DNA from: Bradyrhizobium ontarionense
GTDB lineage: Bacteria > Pseudomonadota > Alphaproteobacteria > Rhizobiales > Xanthobacteraceae
Reading direction: 5' to 3'
DNA: 64,000 nucleotides
NCBI RefSeq assembly: GCF_021088345.1
Contig: NZ_CP088156.1
Coordinates: 6,997,001-7,061,000, forward strand
Numbering within the stretch: position 1 is the stretch's first letter; each line of letters starts with the position of its first letter. Positions 26,497-36,491 of the stretch are shown piece after piece. Under the pieces are notes generated by a model, which did no database searches, had not been told where the DNA came from, and saw only the letters and a list, made by a program, of their open reading frames with translations. Position numbers and translations under genes: made by a program.

Positions 26497-27201
26497 TCAC
26501 CGCTCCTTGCCGGTCATGATGTCGAGCTGCTTGCCGCCCAGCGGCTCTTTCGGGCCGGTGCCATAGGCATAGCCGGGCGACGGGGTCTGATAGCCGGGCG
26601 GCGGCTGGGTCAGGCTCTCGCGCTCCGGCTCGGTGGTGAACGGCTTGCTCTCGCTGTCATTGCCCTTGAACATGCCGAACAGGCCGCCTTTGAACCCGAG
26701 CTGCGACGGGCTCATCATCGGATTGTTGCTGACGCCCGGCTGGATCGGCTCGGTCTGCTTCGCCGAGGCTGTCCGTCCGACCCTCATCTCCGCGGGGGTC
26801 AGCGGACGGGCGGAGGCGACGGGGTCCTTGTTGTCCTTCTTGCGCGCGGCGGCGGCGGCGCGGCGCTGCTGCTCGTCGGGGTCCTTCGGCCAGTTTGGCG
26901 CGGTGGCCTGGGCGCCCCGCGCCGGCGGCGGCAGGTCGAGCTTCGGCGGCACCACCAGCGGCGAGCGCTCGCGGTAGTCGATGTTGGGCGTTTCCATGTT
27001 GGTGGCGCCCATGCCCTTCATCAGATTGTCGATGATCTTCTCTTCGAAGGTCTTGTCGTCCTCGTCGCCTTCCTGGGCGCGGGCAACGCCCGCTGCCATG
27101 ATGACGCCGATGCCGAGCGCGACGGCGGACAGCCGCAGGGCGCGAATGGCGGCGTGGGACGCGCCGGTCACGATCCGGCCGCTGACTTCGGTCTTGCGCA
27201 T
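26497..27201 (-). CDS. exported proline-rich hypothetical protein
   Basis: A 234-residue protein that I cannot assign. A probable signal peptide covers about residues 1-42 (core LRLSAVALGIGVIMAAGVARA). The mature part starts acidic (EGDEDDKTFEEKIIDNLMKG), then is low-complexity and rich in P, A, K and R (DLPPPARGAQ, EQQRRAAAAARKKDNKD), with GFKGGLFGMFKG near the C terminus. It is likely a periplasmic or outer-membrane-associated protein with much disorder. It lies between lspA and the M16 pair on the same strand with gaps of about 170-180 bp on each side. Confidence 0.72.
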   Translation of the reverse strand: MRKTEVSGRIVTGASHAAIRALRLSAVALGIGVIMAAGVARAQEGDEDDKTFEEKIIDNLMKGMGATNMETPNIDYRERSPLVVPPKLDLPPPARGAQATAPNWPKDPDEQQRRAAAAARKKDNKDPVASARPLTPAEMRVGRTASAKQTEPIQPGVSNNPMMSPSQLGFKGGLFGMFKGNDSESKPFTTEPERESLTQPPPGYQTPSPGYAYGTGPKEPLGGKQLDIMTGKER

Positions 27202-27371
27202 GGCTTTCCCTGTCCTCGCTTGTCCAGTGCTCGTGCTCCGACGAACCGGCCGCGAATCCATCGATCTGGACCCTCGACGCGTGCCGATCGTGCGGTCATT
27301 CCGCGATCCCGAAAACGTGAAGAACCTCAGGCTCTTGACCCTGGATCGGCATCGGCCGGTATTGACCCGGA

Positions 27372-27869
27372 TCAGGGCGCTTTTGCGGCGGGGCCCCCGA
27401 AGAACGAGTCATACAGCAGCGCCGCCACCCCGGCAACGATGGCCACGTCGGCCAGATTGAAGATGTACCAGTTGTAAACGGTGCCGCCGATCTGGACGTG
27501 GAACAGCGCGAAATCGACCACTGCGCCGTAGGCGAGCCGGTCGATGCCGTTGCCGATCGCACCGCCGATGATCAGGCCGAGCGCCGATGTGGCCAGCTTG
27601 GTCTCCGAGCGCGCCATCCAGATCGCCAGCAGCACCACGGCCACCGCCTTGATTGCCATCAGCGCGAATTGGGCTGCCGGGCTGTCGTTCTGCAGCCAGC
27701 CGAAGCTGATGCCGATGTTCCAGGCCAGATAGAGGTCGAAGAACGGGGTGACCTTCACCGTGCCGCGGTTGGGCAGGTCGAACGCGTACAGCAGCCACAG
27801 CTTGGAGGCCTGGTCGACGACCAGCGTGACGAGGCCCGCGAGGAGGCCGAGGCGGAGGCGGGAGGTCAT
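27372..27869 (-). CDS. lspA: lipoprotein signal peptidase (signal peptidase II)
   Basis: LspA, 165 residues, removes signal peptides from prolipoproteins in the inner membrane. Four membrane segments can be drawn. The two catalytic aspartates lie in NGIDRLAYGAVVDF and FNLADVAIV, and VVDQASKLW is the family's first signature. The ATG at 27869 starts the family sequence; the reading frame is open far upstream but only as a shadow of ileS and a repeat. It follows ileS on the same strand, the common bacterial order, with a palindromic repeat between them. Confidence 0.95.
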   Translation of the reverse strand: MTSRLRLGLLAGLVTLVVDQASKLWLLYAFDLPNRGTVKVTPFFDLYLAWNIGISFGWLQNDSPAAQFALMAIKAVAVVLLAIWMARSETKLATSALGLIIGGAIGNGIDRLAYGAVVDFALFHVQIGGTVYNWYIFNLADVAIVAGVAALLYDSFFGGPAAKAP

Positions 27870-27896
27870 GCCCGATCGCTCGCCACCAGCACGGCT

Positions 27897-28019
27897 GTCG
27901 TCCCCGCGAACGCGGGGACCCATACGCCGCGGCCGATCTTGTTTGAAAGACTCTGGATCATCGTTCTTTGCCGACAAGCGAGGACTGTGGTTATGGGTCC
28001 CCGCTTTCGCGGGGACGAC
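27897..28019. repeat. palindromic element between ileS and lspA
   Basis: Arms GTCGTCCCCGCGAACGCGG and CCGCTTTCGCGGGGACGAC, extended by GGGACCCATA / TATGGGTCCC, form an inverted repeat of about 27 bp with a 68 bp centre. Each arm is also a small hairpin (CCCCGCgaaCGCGGGG). It separates two genes on the same strand and could attenuate or process their transcript. Confidence 0.82.
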
Positions 28020-28045
28020 AGTGGTGGGTGACGCGCGATCGTGGA

Positions 28046-31045
28046 TCACACGCCGACGCCGAGCGCCTTCCATTCTCGCAGCGCCTGCGCGTCGCGCGGC
28101 GAGACGTCGGGATACTCCTTGTCCTCGCCGACGCTCTCCAGGATCTTCCAGGAGCGGGCGCACTTCTTGCCTACGGCCTTCTCGACCACCACGGCCACAC
28201 CCGGCACGCTGTCCAGCCGGAACGCATTGGCCGGCGCCTCGTCCTCGCGAACCTCGTAGTTCGAGGTGATGCAGACCTCGGCGAGATCCGTATCGAACAA
28301 GGTGCCGAGCAGGGCGCGGTCGGCGACATAGATGATCGGCGACGCCTCGAGCGAGGAGCCGATGGTCTTGGCGGCGCGTTCGAGCTCCAGCGCGCCGGTG
28401 ACGACGCGTCGGATGTTGCGGATCGTCTCCCATTTCGCGGCCAGCACGTCGTCGCGGTACTGATCCATCGCCTCCGGGAACAGCGTCAGGTGCACCGACG
28501 GCTCGGCGTCCGGGCGAACCATCCGCCAGGCCTCGTCGCAGGTGAAGGACAGCACCGGCGCCAGCCATTTCAGGATCGCGTCGCAGATCAGGTCGATCGC
28601 GGTCAGCGCCGCCTTGCGCGCCACCGAGGACGGCGGATCGCAATACAGCGTGTCCTTGCGGATGTCGAAGTAGAACGCCGACAGCTCGGTGTTCATGAAG
28701 GCCGCGAGCGAGGCGATCACGGTCTTGTAGTCGAACGCGGCATAGGCGCGGCTGACGGTCTCGGCGTGCTGACCGAGCTGATGCAGCATCAGCCGCTCCA
28801 GCTCCGGCATGTCGGCAAATGCAACCGCATCGCTGCGCTTGTAGTGATGCAGGGTGCCGAGCATCCAGCGGATCGAGTTGCGCAGCTTGCGATAGGTCTC
28901 GATGGTGTTCTTCAGGATCTCGGCACCGATACGCTGATCGTCGGCATAATCGGTGGCGCAGACCCACAGGCGCAGGATGTCGGCGCCGGAATCCTTGATC
29001 ACCTTCTGCGGCTCGACCGTGTTGCCGAGCGACTTCGACATCTTGCGGCCGTTCTCGTCGAGCGTGAAGCCGTGCGTCAGCACCACGTCATACGGCGCGC
29101 GGCCGCGGGTGCCGCAGCTTTCCAAGAGCGACGAGTGGAACCAGCCGCGATGCTGGTCCGACCCTTCCAGATACATCACGGTGTCCTGGCCGCCGTCGAC
29201 CTTGCGCCTGATGCCGGCGAGGCCGGGGAAGTGCACGGGATCTTCGAGCACGAAGGCGTGGGTCGAACCGGAATCGAACCAGACGTCGCAGATGTCGTCG
29301 ACCTTCTTCCAGTCCTCGTTCGCCCGAGACCCGAGGAAGCGCTCGCGCGCGCCGTCGGCGTACCACGCGTCCGCGCCTTCCTTCTCGAACGCGTCCGCGA
29401 TGCGGGTGTTGACAGTCTCGTCCTGCAGGATCTCGGCGGAGCCGTCGCCGGTCTCGCGCACGAACACCGCGATCGGCACGCCCCAGGCACGCTGGCGCGA
29501 GATCACCCAGTCCGGGCGGTTGGCGATCATGCCGTTGATGCGGTTCTGGCCGGCGGCCGGCACCCATTGCGTCACCGAGATCGCATGCAGCGCACGGGCG
29601 CGTAGCGTATCGCCGGATTTGGCTTTGCCGTCGTCCGCAATGTCCTTGTCCATCGCGATGAACCATTGCGGCGTGTTGCGGAAGATCACCGGCTTCTTGG
29701 AACGCCAGGAATGCGGATATTGATGCTTGAGCCGGCCGCGCGCGAGCAGCATGCCGGCGTCGGTCAGCGCCTTGATGACGGCCTCGTTGGCGTCGCCCTT
29801 CTCGCCCTTGTCGTTGATGACGCGCTTGCCGGTGAAGCCCGGGGCGTGATCGGTCAGCGCGCCGTTCTCGTCGACGGTGTAGGGGATCGTGGTCGCGATG
29901 CCGCGGCCCTCGAGTTCGCGGGCATTGGCCATCCAGACGTCGAAGTCCTCGCGGCCATGGCCGGGCGCGGTGTGGACGAAGCCGGTGCCGGTGTCGTCGG
30001 TGACGTGGTCGCCCGGGAGCAGCGGCACAACGAAGTTGTAGCCACCGGCATATCCCTTGAGCGGATGCGCGCATTCGACGGCGTCCAGCGTGTCGCCGGG
30101 GATGTCGCGGACCTTCTCGTAAGCCGTGACGCGCGCCTGCTTGAACACGCCCTCGGCGAGCGCATCGGCGAGGATCAGCATGTCGCCGGTCTTCGCCCAG
30201 TTGTCGGCGGGCGCGTCGGTGACTTTGTAGAGCCCGTAGGCGATCTTCGGCGAGAACGAGATGGCGCGGTTGCCGGGCAGGGTCCAGGGCGTGGTGGTCC
30301 AGATCACTACCGAGGCAGTGGCGAGCGCGCCATGCGCCGGCGACGTCACCGGAAACTTCACCCACACCGTATCCGACGTGTAGTCCTCGTACTCGACCTC
30401 GGCCTCGGCGAGCGCGGTCTTCTCGACCACGCTCCACATCACCGGCTTGGAGCCGCGGTAGAGCGTGCCGTTGGCGGCGAACTTCATCAGTTCGCGCGCG
30501 ATCTGGGCTTCCGCCGGATAGGTCATCGTGGCGTAGGGATGGTCCCAGTCACCGATGATGCCGAGCCGCTTGAACTCCTCGCGCTGCACGTTGAGCCAGT
30601 GGTCGGCATAGGCGCGGCATTCCCGGCGGAAGGCGACCATGGCGGCGGAGTCGCGGAAGTCGGGCTTGGTCTTGCCCTTCTTGCGGTAGTTCTCCTCCTC
30701 GATCTTCCACTCGATCGGCAGGCCGTGGCAGTCCCAGCCCGGAACGTAGTTTGAGTCGTGGCCGAGCATCTGCTGGCTCTTGGTCACGACGTCCTTGAGG
30801 ATCTTGTTGAGCGCGTGCCCGATATGGATGTTGCCGTTGGCGTAGGGCGGGCCGTCATGCAGGACGAATTTCGGCCGCCCCTTGGCGGTCGCCCGCAACT
30901 TGCCGTAGAGGTCGATGTCGTTCCAGTACTTCAGGAGCTCCGGCTCGCGCTGCGGCAGGCCGGCGCGCATCGGGAATTCCGTCTGCGGCAGGAACAGGGT
31001 CTTGGAATAGTCTGATGCGTCGGACTTTTGCGGCTTCTCGGACAT
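28046..31045 (-). CDS. ileS: isoleucyl-tRNA synthetase
   Basis: IleRS, 999 residues, charges tRNA-Ile. The class I motifs are HIGH at residues 74-77 ([11 protein letters not shown]) and KMSKS in [12 protein letters not shown]. The editing domain is present between them ([19 protein letters not shown]). The [16 protein letters not shown] segment is typical. Length is slightly above E. coli IleRS, with no sign of damage. ribF lies 213 bp upstream and lspA 176 bp downstream on the same strand, a conserved neighbourhood. Confidence 0.97.
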   Translation of the reverse strand: MSEKPQKSDASDYSKTLFLPQTEFPMRAGLPQREPELLKYWNDIDLYGKLRATAKGRPKFVLHDGPPYANGNIHIGHALNKILKDVVTKSQQMLGHDSNYVPGWDCHGLPIEWKIEEENYRKKGKTKPDFRDSAAMVAFRRECRAYADHWLNVQREEFKRLGIIGDWDHPYATMTYPAEAQIARELMKFAANGTLYRGSKPVMWSVVEKTALAEAEVEYEDYTSDTVWVKFPVTSPAHGALATASVVIWTTTPWTLPGNRAISFSPKIAYGLYKVTDAPADNWAKTGDMLILADALAEGVFKQARVTAYEKVRDIPGDTLDAVECAHPLKGYAGGYNFVVPLLPGDHVTDDTGTGFVHTAPGHGREDFDVWMANARELEGRGIATTIPYTVDENGALTDHAPGFTGKRVINDKGEKGDANEAVIKALTDAGMLLARGRLKHQYPHSWRSKKPVIFRNTPQWFIAMDKDIADDGKAKSGDTLRARALHAISVTQWVPAAGQNRINGMIANRPDWVISRQRAWGVPIAVFVRETGDGSAEILQDETVNTRIADAFEKEGADAWYADGARERFLGSRANEDWKKVDDICDVWFDSGSTHAFVLEDPVHFPGLAGIRRKVDGGQDTVMYLEGSDQHRGWFHSSLLESCGTRGRAPYDVVLTHGFTLDENGRKMSKSLGNTVEPQKVIKDSGADILRLWVCATDYADDQRIGAEILKNTIETYRKLRNSIRWMLGTLHHYKRSDAVAFADMPELERLMLHQLGQHAETVSRAYAAFDYKTVIASLAAFMNTELSAFYFDIRKDTLYCDPPSSVARKAALTAIDLICDAILKWLAPVLSFTCDEAWRMVRPDAEPSVHLTLFPEAMDQYRDDVLAAKWETIRNIRRVVTGALELERAAKTIGSSLEASPIIYVADRALLGTLFDTDLAEVCITSNYEVREDEAPANAFRLDSVPGVAVVVEKAVGKKCARSWKILESVGEDKEYPDVSPRDAQALREWKALGVGV

Positions 31046-31258
31046 CGTGATCTGGCTTGGTGAGCTGAATGGCTATGAGGGCGCTGAGACGCGACTGGAT
31101 CGCGGGCGGCGGAACGAGCAGAGACATCCCGGTCTTGCGCCGAGCTCGAAAAGCTCAGGCGGAAGCCGGGCCGCTAATGCCGATGATGCGCCGTATCAAC
31201 ATGGGGCTCCCTCATAGCAGCCGGGCGGCGAAATCGCAAAGTCCAGTTCGCGCACCCG

Positions 31259-32239
31259 TCAGCCGATCTCGCCGAGCCGGGGGAAGAGGCCGGGCGAGGC
31301 CGCAAGCAGCGCGCGCGCCTTGGCGCTGTCGTCGTCCATCTGCCGGATCAGGGCCTCGATGGAGGTGAATTTGGCCTCCTCACGGATGAAGCCGATGAAG
31401 GCGACATCCAGGACCTCGCCATAGAGGCTGTCCTTGAAATCGAACAGGAAGGTCTCGAGCAGCGGCGCGCCGTTGTCGAAGGTCGGCCGGCGGCCGAAAT
31501 TGGCGACGCCGTCGATCAGCACCCGGTCGGCGCCGCGGCCGCGGCCGACCCGGACGGCATAGATCCCGTGCCTGAGGCCGCAATCGCGGTCCAGCCGCAT
31601 GTTGGCGGTGGGATAGCCGAGGTCGCGGCCGCGCTTCTCGCCATGAATGACCTCCGAGGTCACGAACCAGGGGCCGCCGAGCATCGCGGTGGCTTCCGTC
31701 ACTTGGCCCTCGGCCAGCGCCTCGCGGATCGCGGTCGAGGACACCGGCCGCTCGTCGATGTCGACATGGGCCTGCACGTCGACCTCGATGCCGAGCTTGG
31801 GGGCCTCATTGGCGAGCAGGCTGGGCGAGCCGACGCGGCCTTTGCCGAAATGGAAGTCGTAGCCGGCCGCGATCCCGGACACGCCGAGCCGGCCAATCAG
31901 GTCATGGTGAATGAAGTCCTGCGCCGAGGTCTGGGCGCGGCCCTTGTCGAAGGTCATGACGACCGCCCCGGCCAGCCCCATTCCGGCCAGCAGCCGCAGC
32001 TTGGCGGTCTCGTCGGTGAGCCGGAACTGCGGCGTATTCGGGCTGAAGAAGCGCCTCGGGTGGGGTTCGAAGGTGAGCGCCAGGGCCGGGCGGCCGTGCG
32101 CCTTGCCCATCTCGATGGCGGCCTCGATCACGGCCCGGTGACCGAGATGGACGCCGTCGAAATTGCCCATCGCCACCACCGCGCCCTTGAGGATGTCCGA
32201 CGGCGGCGTGGAATCGCGGATGATCGTGAAAGCAGGCAT
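31259..32239 (-). CDS. ribF: bifunctional riboflavin kinase / FAD synthetase
   Basis: RibF, 326 residues, makes FMN from riboflavin and then FAD. The N-terminal adenylyltransferase domain has GNFDGVHLGHRAVI and AGYDFHFGKGR. The C-terminal kinase domain has GRDLGYPTANMRL and FGRRPTFDNG, followed by ETFLFDF. The ATG at 32239 (MPAFTIIRDS) begins the family sequence. It is upstream of ileS in the same direction. A second flavin locus, the riboswitch-controlled ribH at 62 kb, lies far away. Confidence 0.96.
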   Translation of the reverse strand: MPAFTIIRDSTPPSDILKGAVVAMGNFDGVHLGHRAVIEAAIEMGKAHGRPALALTFEPHPRRFFSPNTPQFRLTDETAKLRLLAGMGLAGAVVMTFDKGRAQTSAQDFIHHDLIGRLGVSGIAAGYDFHFGKGRVGSPSLLANEAPKLGIEVDVQAHVDIDERPVSSTAIREALAEGQVTEATAMLGGPWFVTSEVIHGEKRGRDLGYPTANMRLDRDCGLRHGIYAVRVGRGRGADRVLIDGVANFGRRPTFDNGAPLLETFLFDFKDSLYGEVLDVAFIGFIREEAKFTSIEALIRQMDDDSAKARALLAASPGLFPRLGEIG

Positions 32240-32509
32240 GTTACGGAAATATCTCGCGGATTTCGTAAGACCGCCGGCCGGCGGTGGCTGCTGCCGACCG
32301 TGGGCGGCCGGCTCCGCGAAGTCAAGCCGCCCAGGTTCCCCGGCGCATGCAGTGCAGCAATAGCGACATGCAGCCGCGGGGCAGTTAACGCGCTGTTTAA
32401 CGGCTGATGCTACTCGTGGGAGCGGATAGCGGTGGTCGTTCCGGACCCGAGCCGCAGTAGAGTTTTTGGTAACAGTCTGCGCGTTTTGTTCGCGTGTGGG
32501 GGAGTCAAG

Positions 32510-32905
32510 ATGGCGGTTGATTTGACGATGCAGGTGCTCGTCGTCGACGATTACAGCACCATGATCCGTATCATCAGGAATCTTCTGAAACAGATTGGGT
32601 TCGAGCATATCGACGATGCGAGCGACGGCTCGATGGCGCTCAACAAGATGCGCGCCAAGAAGTACGGGCTCGTGATCTCCGACTGGAACATGGAGCCGAT
32701 GACGGGCTACGACCTGCTCCGCGAGGTGCGCGCCGACCCCAATCTGGCGACCACGCCGTTCATCATGATCACGGCGGAATCGAAGACCGAGAACGTGATC
32801 GCGGCCAAGAAAGCCGGCGTGAACAACTACATCGTGAAGCCGTTCAACGCCGCGACCTTGAAGACCAAGATCGACGCCGTGTTCCCGGACATGGCGACGG
32901 CCTGA
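32510..32905 (+). CDS. CheY-like single-domain response regulator
   Basis: A 131-residue receiver domain with no output domain. Acidic pocket D13 and D14, phospho-acceptor D58 (VISDWNMEPM), T88 and K110 (IVKPFN) are all present. The W59-N60-M61 sequence after D58 is like chemotaxis CheY proteins. GGGGGAG lies before the ATG. It stands alone, without a kinase or other chemotaxis genes nearby, so it could serve motility control or another phosphorelay. A strong terminator follows. Confidence 0.9.
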   Translation: MAVDLTMQVLVVDDYSTMIRIIRNLLKQIGFEHIDDASDGSMALNKMRAKKYGLVISDWNMEPMTGYDLLREVRADPNLATTPFIMITAESKTENVIAAKKAGVNNYIVKPFNAATLKTKIDAVFPDMATA

Positions 32906-32939
32906 GCGCTCGACGGGCGTTCCGATCCAAGATGAAACA

Positions 32940-32972
32940 CGCCCGGCCTGATCAGCCGGGCGTCTTTCGTTT
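32940..32972 (+). terminator. rho-independent terminator of the CheY-like gene
   Basis: Perfect eight-base stem CGCCCGGC / GCCGGGCG with loop CTGATCA, followed by TCTTTCGTTT. It starts 35 bases after the CheY-like stop codon and ends just before the converging HAD gene. Confidence 0.85.
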
Positions 32973-32982
32973 CAGAACCTTG

Positions 32983-33837
32983 TCACCACTTCAGTTCGCG
33001 CATCAAAGCGTGTGGCGGGTGGCCGAACAGCTCCTTGACCGAGGCCGGGTCGAGCTGCTCGACGCCGGCGAATTCCTCGGAATGGATGCCGCGCGTGACG
33101 AACAGGCAGTCGATGCCGAAGCCGTGCGCGCCGGCGAGGTCGGTGCGCACGGAATCGCCGATCGCCAGCACCTCCTCGCGCGTGACCGGCCGGCCCGCAT
33201 GCTGCCCGGCCAGCGCCATGGCGCGATCATAGATCGGCCGGTGCGGCTTGCCGTAGAAGATCACCTCGCCGGAGAGCTCGCGATAGAGCTCGGCGATGGC
33301 ACCGGCGCAGTAGATCAGTCGGTCGCCGCGCTCGACCACGATGTCCGGATTGGCGCAGATTAGCGGCAGCTTGCGCTCGCGCGCGCGCAGCAGCATCGGC
33401 CGGTAGTCCTCGGCGGTCTCGGTCTCGTCGTCATAGAGGCCGGTGCAGATGATGTAGTCGGCCTGTTCGAGCGGCGACAACGTCACCGCGAGGCCGCGAT
33501 GGATCGAGCTGTCGCGTTCGGGGCCGAGCCAGAACACCTTGCCGCCGGGGTGCTCCGCCACATAGTGCCGCGTCAGGTCGCCGGACGAGACGATGGCGCT
33601 GTAGACCTCGTCGGCGACGCCGAGCTTGCGTAGCTGCCGCTGCACCGAATCGGCCGGCCGTGGCGCGTTGGTGATCAGGATCACCGTACCGCCCTCGCCG
33701 CGAAAGCGATGCAGCGCCTCGCAGGCCTCGGGGAAGGATTCGAGTCCGTTATGGACCACGCCCCAGATGTCGCTCAAAACGACCCGCTTGCGGCCGATGA
33801 GGTCGCGCAGCCGCTCTGCGAAGCGGAGCACGGTCAT
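32983..33837 (-). CDS. TIGR01459-type HAD-superfamily protein
   Basis: A 284-residue HAD-IIA protein of the TIGR01459 type. The nucleophile motif is LSDIWGVVHNG (D23); the usual second aspartate of DxD is tryptophan, which is typical of this subgroup and casts doubt on ordinary phosphatase chemistry. Motif II is ILITNAPRP, the lysine is in FYGKPHRPIYDRA, and the metal-binding end is AIGDSVRTDLAGAHGFG. The substrate is unknown. It lies downstream of the degenerate EAL gene on the same strand with a 15 bp gap, so they are probably co-transcribed. Confidence 0.85.
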   Translation of the reverse strand: MTVLRFAERLRDLIGRKRVVLSDIWGVVHNGLESFPEACEALHRFRGEGGTVILITNAPRPADSVQRQLRKLGVADEVYSAIVSSGDLTRHYVAEHPGGKVFWLGPERDSSIHRGLAVTLSPLEQADYIICTGLYDDETETAEDYRPMLLRARERKLPLICANPDIVVERGDRLIYCAGAIAELYRELSGEVIFYGKPHRPIYDRAMALAGQHAGRPVTREEVLAIGDSVRTDLAGAHGFGIDCLFVTRGIHSEEFAGVEQLDPASVKELFGHPPHALMRELKW

Positions 33838-33852
33838 GACGGCCGTCGCAGA

Positions 33853-35445
33853 TCAGATGGTCCCGGCGATACGGCGGGCCAGCGCGGCGTTGCCGCTGCG
33901 CGTCGCGGCGTTGGCGGTTGACGCGTCGGATGTCGTGTTGCCGGCGGCATGGGGGTCCTGAATCTTGATGTCCTGCCCGCCTCCGGGGCCGGAAATGGCT
34001 CCGCCGGTAGCAGATGCGCCCTCGGGTCGCAATGGGCGGGGCGGCGCGAACAGGAAGCCCTGGCCGAAGCGAACGTCGTAATCGAGCAGGTCGATGACGC
34101 TGCTTTCGCCCTCGATCCGTTCGGCGATCAGGTCGATGCCGAACCGGCCCAGCAGGTCGGACAGATCCGTCGGATGGATGTCCGACACCGAGCCCTGCCT
34201 CGGATCGAGCAGGAGCGCGGCGGGCACCTTGATGAAGCGAACGCCGCGATCGGCGAGCTCGCGCGGCTCGAAGCGCAGGTCGGTGACGTGGTCGATCGAG
34301 AAGCGGTAGCCGCGCTGCGCGAGGGCTGCGAGGTGCTCGGTCTCGGTCTGCCCCAGGGCGCGCAAGGTCGCCTGCTTGAACTCGAGAACGAACGACGGCG
34401 CCAGCGCGCGGTTGGCTTCAAGGAAGTCCAGGCACTGGGAAAAGTTTGACGGACTGCTCAGGGTCGCCGCCGAGACGTTGCAGAAGATGCCGACGTCCTT
34501 GTTGCGCACCATCAGGCGGCGCAGCACCTGGACGCAGCGAAGCATCACCATGTGGTCGATGCGCCCGACCAGACCGGCAGCTTCGGCGATGCCGATGAAG
34601 TCCTCGGCAGCGAGCACATGGTCGCTATCGTCGCGCAGCCGCGTCACCGCTTCGTAGAAGCGCACCTTGCGCTGCGGCAGCGTCACCAGCGGCTGCAGGT
34701 AGATGTCGAGGCGGTTGTCCTCGATCGCGCCTTTGACCGCGGCGAGGATCTGCGGCTGGCTGCGCGACGCGGGCGGACTCGCGGGAGTCGACGGCGCAGG
34801 GGCGCTGACCGCAGTCACGGGCGAAACGGCGACGGCCGGCGCCTGCGGAGCGACGACGGGGGCTGGCGCCGGTGGCGCGCTGAACGTCGCCGTGGTCTCG
34901 GTCGTCTTGACGTCAGGGTTGCTCGACGAAGCGGCTTTCGTTTCCGGGGCCTGGCCTAAGGAAGGGGCGGCGGGCAGCGGGCGATTCGCATCGCGAGTCG
35001 CGGCTGGTGCGTCGGCATCTGCCGTCGAGGCGGTGGGGATGGTCGCGATGATATCCTCGTGCTGGGCCACGGTGACTGCGAGCTGCTTCATCAGTCCGCC
35101 GAGCTCAGTGATCTCGCCGATCACTCCATGCAAGCGGTCGGCGCTGACCGAATTCGACGAGACCATGCGCCCTTCGAGCGCCGACAGCCGCCGGCCGAAC
35201 TCCGCCACCTGACGTGCGAGGTCTGCAGTTCCGCGCGAGAGGTCGGCAATCTGGCTGCCGACGTCGGTGCGATCGCGCAGCCGCATCGAAACTGCATTGT
35301 AGAGAATCAGGAAGGTCAATGCGGTGAGCGCGACGATCGCCGACTCCGAGCCACTGATACCGGCCATCGAATACAGGATCAGGCCGAGCGACGCGGCGAC
35401 CAGAACCATGCAGATGGCAATGAAGATCGTGGAAATACGAATCAT
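33853..35445 (-). CDS. membrane-anchored degenerate EAL-domain protein
   Basis: A 530-residue protein with two membrane helices at the N terminus (about residues 3-24 and 33-50), a short coiled region, a P/A/T-rich linker of about 100 residues and a C-terminal EAL fold. The EAL signature reads FYEAVTRL, and the usual DDFG reads IDHVTD, so key metal ligands are missing. It is unlikely to hydrolyse cyclic di-GMP but may bind it or act as a scaffold. The end of the domain (FGQGFLF) is kept. ATG at 35445 has GGGAG upstream; a TTG 18 bases earlier is less likely. The last 60 residues are low-complexity. Confidence 0.82.
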   Translation of the reverse strand: MIRISTIFIAICMVLVAASLGLILYSMAGISGSESAIVALTALTFLILYNAVSMRLRDRTDVGSQIADLSRGTADLARQVAEFGRRLSALEGRMVSSNSVSADRLHGVIGEITELGGLMKQLAVTVAQHEDIIATIPTASTADADAPAATRDANRPLPAAPSLGQAPETKAASSSNPDVKTTETTATFSAPPAPAPVVAPQAPAVAVSPVTAVSAPAPSTPASPPASRSQPQILAAVKGAIEDNRLDIYLQPLVTLPQRKVRFYEAVTRLRDDSDHVLAAEDFIGIAEAAGLVGRIDHMVMLRCVQVLRRLMVRNKDVGIFCNVSAATLSSPSNFSQCLDFLEANRALAPSFVLEFKQATLRALGQTETEHLAALAQRGYRFSIDHVTDLRFEPRELADRGVRFIKVPAALLLDPRQGSVSDIHPTDLSDLLGRFGIDLIAERIEGESSVIDLLDYDVRFGQGFLFAPPRPLRPEGASATGGAISGPGGGQDIKIQDPHAAGNTTSDASTANAATRSGNAALARRIAGTI

Positions 35446-35755
35446 GCTGCGCGCCGCTCCCAACCGAACGCAACCTTAGCACCTCTGTTGATTCGCGAGG
35501 ATAGTCGGCAGGATTCAAATACCGGGAGGCGCCGATGATTTCCCCGCCAGCGTGTCATTTACGCAAATTCATGCGATGAGGTGGAGTGTCTTCATCGTGT
35601 TGCATCCCCCGTAGAACAACGGAGACGCTCGCCGGTGAAGGCGGGAAACATTTCGACATCATCGGCGCGCGGAGCGCTTGATGCGCGTCCCTGCGGATGC
35701 TGATCAGCTCAAGTGATTTCGCCAGGAATGCGCCAAGCTCGACGTCATCAGCGCT
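35446..35755. other. intergenic region, nothing recognised
   Basis: About 310 bp separating the start of the EAL-type gene from the end of the holin-like gene on the same strand. It must hold the promoter of the EAL-type gene. I see no gene, terminator with a T-run or palindromic repeat. Confidence 0.5.
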
Positions 35756-36307
35756 TCACACGTCGCGATGCCGGCGCCGGCGCAAGGCGGCCACGCCCAG
35801 CAGCAGGGCCGCAACGGCGACACCGACCGGAATATTGACGCGGCCGAGCCCGCCCGTGGGGTTGCCCGATGAGGCCGAGGGTGCGAGCGGAATGGTGTCG
35901 GGATCGATCTGATCGGCGTCGGGCTCCCGCGCCACCGGCGAGGCGATCGCGACGCGCAGCCGGCTGCCGAGCGAGGGATAATGCGGCGCCGGACTACGGA
36001 GCTTGACGGCCGCAATCACCGCGCAGAGCAGCGCCAGCGCGACCAGGATGCCGCCGACCACGGCGAACGCGGTGAACAGGCCGTAGCTCATTTCCACCCA
36101 GCGGAACAACGCGGCCAGTCCGACGATGCAGGCAGCGATCAGGAAGATGCCGGCCGCGGCAAACAGGCCGGCGGCAGCTGCATAGGACGTCACCGTTCCC
36201 GTCGCCTGGCGCGCGCGGTCGCGCATGTAGGATTGAGTGGCGCGCCGGACGCGGTTAAGCCTCTGCTCGAGCCCCAATCGCAAGAGCTCTCCTGGCGGTG
36301 CGAGCAT
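35756..36307 (-). CDS. holin-X-like (PF07332-type) membrane protein
   Basis: A 183-residue membrane protein. The N-terminal third is amphipathic and basic (LEQRLNRVRRATQSYMRDRA). Two adjacent hydrophobic helices follow (about residues 41-66 and 74-103), the pattern of the superfamily III holin-X family, which in free-living bacteria is mostly of unknown function. A third hydrophobic helix (NIPVGVAVAALLLGVAALRR) is at the very C terminus. GGAGG precedes the ATG. There are no phage genes nearby, so a lytic role is not supported. Confidence 0.7.
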   Translation of the reverse strand: MLAPPGELLRLGLEQRLNRVRRATQSYMRDRARQATGTVTSYAAAAGLFAAAGIFLIAACIVGLAALFRWVEMSYGLFTAFAVVGGILVALALLCAVIAAVKLRSPAPHYPSLGSRLRVAIASPVAREPDADQIDPDTIPLAPSASSGNPTGGLGRVNIPVGVAVAALLLGVAALRRRRHRDV

Positions 36308-36430
36308 GCACGTCCTCCGAAAGTCCGTTTGCCGCGCGCGAATCGCCGGCGCGCGACATGAACGTGGAGGCTTTGCGAAGGTTCCCGCTGATGGTGCCCC
36401 GCTAAGCCGCCCTAAAGCCGTCGCCCAAAG

Positions 36431-36463
36431 AAAATCCCCTCCGCCGCGCGAGCGGGGGAGGGG
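36431..36463 (-). terminator. terminator of the aminotransferase gene
   Basis: Read on the minus strand, GGGGGAGGGG-type and CCCCTCCGCC-type arms (36436-36445 and 36454-36463, one mismatch) form a GC-rich stem followed by TTTTCTTT. It lies 28 bases beyond the aminotransferase stop codon. Confidence 0.75.
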
Positions 36464-36491
36464 ATGATCTCGAGCGAGAGATGTTGGCGAA

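Noticed and set aside
35756..36307. Prophage lysis cassette
   Set aside because: The holin-X-like family is widespread outside phages, and no endolysin or other phage gene is present.
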